In this document: piece by piece, positions 4,031-6,502 of the stretch
Layout: each line of letters starts with the position of its first letter
Position numbering within the stretch: position 1 is the first letter of the stretch
Assembly (NCBI GenBank): GCA_900549215.1
Contig: URNJ01000102.1
Coordinates: forward strand, 1-6,502
Direction: 5' to 3'
DNA length: 6,502 bases
Source: an uncultured Collinsella sp.
GTDB lineage: Bacteria; Actinomycetota; Coriobacteriia; Coriobacteriales; Coriobacteriaceae
Made by a program: the position numbers and the translations under genes
The notes under the pieces: generated by a model
Told to the model about the DNA's origin: nothing
Databases searched by the model: none
Seen by the model: only the letters and a program-made list of their open reading frames with translations

Positions 4031-6502
4031 GTGAGCGATTGCAAGAGGGTTTACCGTTTTGGAACCGACGCCCAGGGCACCTGTGTCACCGAGGGCGACA
4101 AGTCCATGAACTTCGTGCTTGGCGGCAAGGGCGCTAACCTTGCCGAGATGAGCCGTATCGGCCTGCCGGTTCCCGGTGGCTTTACCATTACCTGCCAGAC
4201 TTGTGTCGAGTACTCCGGCGCCGGTAACGTGTGGCCCGAGGGCGCACTCGATGAGATCGTTGCCGCCGAGGCAGACCTCGAGGCCCGCTGCGGCAAGAAG
4301 CTCGGTGACGATAATGATCCGCTGCTCGTGTCGGTTCGCTCGGGCGCTCCGTTCTCCATGCCCGGTATGATGGACACGGTTCTCAACTTGGGCCTCAACG
4401 ACGACTCCGTTCAGGGTCTCATCGCCCAGACGCAAAATCCGCGTTTTGCCTGGGATAGCTACCGCCGCTTTATCCAGATGTTTTCCAACGTCGTCATGGG
4501 CGTTGACGCCGACCTGTTCGAGAACGCCCTGACCCAGGCCCGCCTGGTCGCCGGCGTTCGCGTCGATTCCGAGCTTTCGGCCGAGGACCTGCAGGAACTC
4601 GTCGAGACCTTTAAGGGCATCTTCTCCGAGAACGTCGATGCCTCCCTGTATCCCGAGCTCGAGGTCGCTGACGGCAAGCCCGTCTTCCCGCACGACCCGG
4701 AGCTTCAGCTACGCCTTGCAATCCAGGCCGTCTTTGGCAGCTGGATGAATGAGCGTGCCTGCATCTACCGCAAGCAGCATGGCATTTCCGACGACCTCGG
4801 TACTGCCGTCAACGTGCAGGCCATGGCCTTTGGCAACAAGGGCGAGACCTCTGCGACGGGCGTCGCCTTTACGCGTAATCCGGCCGACGGCACCAAGGAG
4901 TTCTACGGTGACTTTTTGGTTAATGCCCAGGGCGAGGACGTCGTCGCCGGTATCCGCAACACCGAGCCCATCGCCGACCTCAAGACCACCCCGGGCCTCG
5001 AGTCCGCAGGTGAGGAGCTCGAGCGCGTGTTCCTGACGCTCGAGGATCATTACCGCGATATGTGCGATATCGAGTTCACCATCGAGCAGGGCAAGCTCTG
5101 GATGCTCCAGACCCGCGTGGGCAAGCGCACCGCCACCGCCGCCCTGCGCATCGCCATCGAAATGGTCGAGGAAGGCCTGATCACACGCGAAGAGGCCGTG
5201 AGCCGTATCGATCCCGCGCAACTCGACCAGCTCCTGCACCCGCAGTTTGACGCCTCCAAGAAGTACGAGGCTCTCGCCAGCGGTCTTAATGCCAGCCCCA
5301 GTGCCGCCGTGGGCGAGGTCGTGTTCTCGAGCGACGACGCCGTCGCGCGTTCCGCCGAGGGTCGCAAGGTCATTCTGGTTCGTTGGGAGACCAACCCCGA
5401 CGACCTGAAGGGCATGGTCGCCGCCGAGGGCATCCTGACCAGCCACGGTGGCAAGACGAGCCATGCCGCCGTTATCGCCCGCGGTATGGGTACGCCCTGC
5501 GTCTGCGGCGTTGAGCGCTTCCATATCGACGCCGCCGAGAAGGTCGTGCGTATCGAGGGCAGTGACCGCGTGCTGCGCGAGGGCGATGTCATCTCCATCG
5601 ACGGCACCCAGGGCATCGTCGTCGACGGCGCCGTTGACCTGGTCTCCGCCGAGCTCACCGGCGATCTGGATACCATCCTGTCCTGGGCCGACGAGATTCG
5701 CCTGGACGAGACCTGTGGCCATGCCAACCATGTGCGCGTCAACGCCGACAATCCCGAGGATGCTGCACTCGCACTCGAGTTTGGCGCCGAGGCTATTGGC
5801 CTGTGCCGCACCGAGCACATGTTCCTGGGCGATCGCAAGAACATCATCCAGAGCTTTATCCTTTCTGACGATGAGGCCGTGAAGCAGCAGGCCCTGGCCG
5901 ACCTGCTCAAGGTTCAGACCGAGGACTTCCTGGCGATGTTTAAGACCATGTCCGGTCGCGATGTGGTCGTTCGCCTGCTCGATCCGCCGCTTCATGAGTT
6001 CCTGGATAATCCTCGCGAGCTTGAGGTCGCCATCACCAAGAAGGAAGCCGCTGGCGCCAGCGAGGAAGAGCTTGCCGTCCTGCGCGCCCGCCTGCGTCGT
6101 ATCGACGGCATGGTCGAGTCCAACCCGATGCTCGGCCTGCGCGGCGTGCGCCTGTCAGTCGTCTTTTGCGATCTGCCGCTCATGCAGGTTCGCGCCGTCG
6201 CCACGGCTGCTGCCCGCCTCATCAAGGAAGGCGTCGACCCGCGCCCCGAGATCATGGTTCCGCTCGTTTCCATCACGGCGGAGCATGTCCAGACCCGCGA
6301 GGTCATCGAGCGCGTGATCGCCGAGGTTTCCGCCGAGGAGGGCGTCGAGCTCAACATTCCCGTGGGCACGATGCTCGAGCTGCCGCGTGCCTGCATGGTC
6401 GCCGACGAGATCGCCCATTACGCAGACTTCTTCTGCTTTGGCACCAACGACCTCACCCAGACGACCTTCGGTTTCTCGCGTGACGACGCCGAGGCTAAGT
6501 TC
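4031..6502 (+). CDS. ppdK: Pyruvate, phosphate dikinase, 3'-truncated by window edge
   Basis: PPDK reversibly converts ATP, Pi and pyruvate to AMP, PPi and PEP in the cytoplasm. The frame runs 824 codons to the last base without a stop. The ATP-grasp domain shows GGKGANLAEM (31-40, Lys33), SVRSGAPFSMPGMMD (101-115, Arg103), GNKGETSATGVAFTRNP (268-284) and QGEDVVAGIR (300-309). In IEFTIEQGKLWMLQTRVGKRT, Glu348, Gln360 and Arg362 keep the spacing of the known nucleotide-binding residues. The swivelling domain has SHGGKTSHAAVIARGMGTPCVCG with phospho-carrier His478 and regulatory Thr476. The TIM-barrel has GLCRTEHMF (Arg593), RLLDPPLHEF (Arg648), GTMLELPRA (Glu783) and GTNDLTQ (Asn806). The catalytic-cysteine GICGEHGG block and about 85-90 residues lie beyond the window. 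The GTG start is supported by VYRFGTD, which aligns with the usual N-terminus. PEP synthase is excluded by this domain set and the paired regulator. Confidence 0.97.
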   Translation, partial: MSDCKRVYRFGTDAQGTCVTEGDKSMNFVLGGKGANLAEMSRIGLPVPGGFTITCQTCVEYSGAGNVWPEGALDEIVAAEADLEARCGKKLGDDNDPLLVSVRSGAPFSMPGMMDTVLNLGLNDDSVQGLIAQTQNPRFAWDSYRRFIQMFSNVVMGVDADLFENALTQARLVAGVRVDSELSAEDLQELVETFKGIFSENVDASLYPELEVADGKPVFPHDPELQLRLAIQAVFGSWMNERACIYRKQHGISDDLGTAVNVQAMAFGNKGETSATGVAFTRNPADGTKEFYGDFLVNAQGEDVVAGIRNTEPIADLKTTPGLESAGEELERVFLTLEDHYRDMCDIEFTIEQGKLWMLQTRVGKRTATAALRIAIEMVEEGLITREEAVSRIDPAQLDQLLHPQFDASKKYEALASGLNASPSAAVGEVVFSSDDAVARSAEGRKVILVRWETNPDDLKGMVAAEGILTSHGGKTSHAAVIARGMGTPCVCGVERFHIDAAEKVVRIEGSDRVLREGDVISIDGTQGIVVDGAVDLVSAELTGDLDTILSWADEIRLDETCGHANHVRVNADNPEDAALALEFGAEAIGLCRTEHMFLGDRKNIIQSFILSDDEAVKQQALADLLKVQTEDFLAMFKTMSGRDVVVRLLDPPLHEFLDNPRELEVAITKKEAAGASEEELAVLRARLRRIDGMVESNPMLGLRGVRLSVVFCDLPLMQVRAVATAAARLIKEGVDPRPEIMVPLVSITAEHVQTREVIERVIAEVSAEEGVELNIPVGTMLELPRACMVADEIAHYADFFCFGTNDLTQTTFGFSRDDAEAKF

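Noticed and set aside
3989..4693. 234-codon minus-strand frame opposite the ppdK 5' part
   Set aside because: It is a shadow of the ATP-grasp domain coding sequence, with no family resemblance in its translation.
4709..5995. 428-codon open frame on the minus strand opposite ppdK
   Set aside because: It lies wholly antisense to unmistakable PPDK coding sequence. Its translation is a low-complexity Gly/Leu/His/Asp-rich string with no recognisable domain, as expected from the C-biased third positions of the gene opposite.

Overview
The window is an ordinary-looking, gap-free chromosomal block from a high-GC bacterium with every gene on the + strand. Strong C/G bias at third codon positions, a two-subunit (alpha2beta2) glycyl-tRNA synthetase and a PPDK/PPDK-regulator pair beside it suggest an anaerobic member of the Coriobacteriia, such as a Collinsella-like gut actinobacterium. 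That assignment is inferred from gene content and protein style and was not tested by any search.

Layout: (1) 1-722, 3' part of glyQ (GlyRS alpha chain), its start lying off the left edge. (2) 726-2822, complete glyS (GlyRS beta chain), 3 nt after glyQ. (3) 2857-3732, a complete DUF299-family bifunctional kinase/pyrophosphorylase (PPDK regulatory protein), 34 nt after glyS and probably in the same transcript. (4) 3733-4030, a 298-nt intergenic region that is AT-rich in its first two thirds and unusually full of short repeats and palindromes. (5) 4031 to the right edge, ppdK (pyruvate, phosphate dikinase), starting at GTG and open to the last base with about 85-90 C-terminal residues missing.

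The genes fall into two working units. GlyQ and GlyS form the enzyme that charges tRNA-Gly. The regulator and PPDK form an enzyme-modifier pair: PPDK interconverts pyruvate and PEP through a phospho-histidine (His478 here), and the regulator should switch it off and on by phosphorylating and dephosphorylating the threonine two residues before that histidine (Thr476 here). Both residues are present. The order glyQ-glyS-regulator resembles the Bacillus glyQ-glyS-ccpN-yqfL cluster, but the ccpN transcription factor gene is absent from this spot.

No new multi-gene system is visible. The most interesting material is the ppdK control region: a 20-bp near-perfect palindrome with a central CG, a run of four TTTACC half-sites that match its arm, an alternating TTGCA/TGCAA trio, and a GNRA-capped hairpin directly against the ppdK Shine-Dalgarno sequence. 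Together these suggest ppdK has its own promoter and transcriptional control, on top of post-translational control of its product. I saw no tRNA, rRNA, CRISPR array, insertion sequence or convincing intrinsic terminator.
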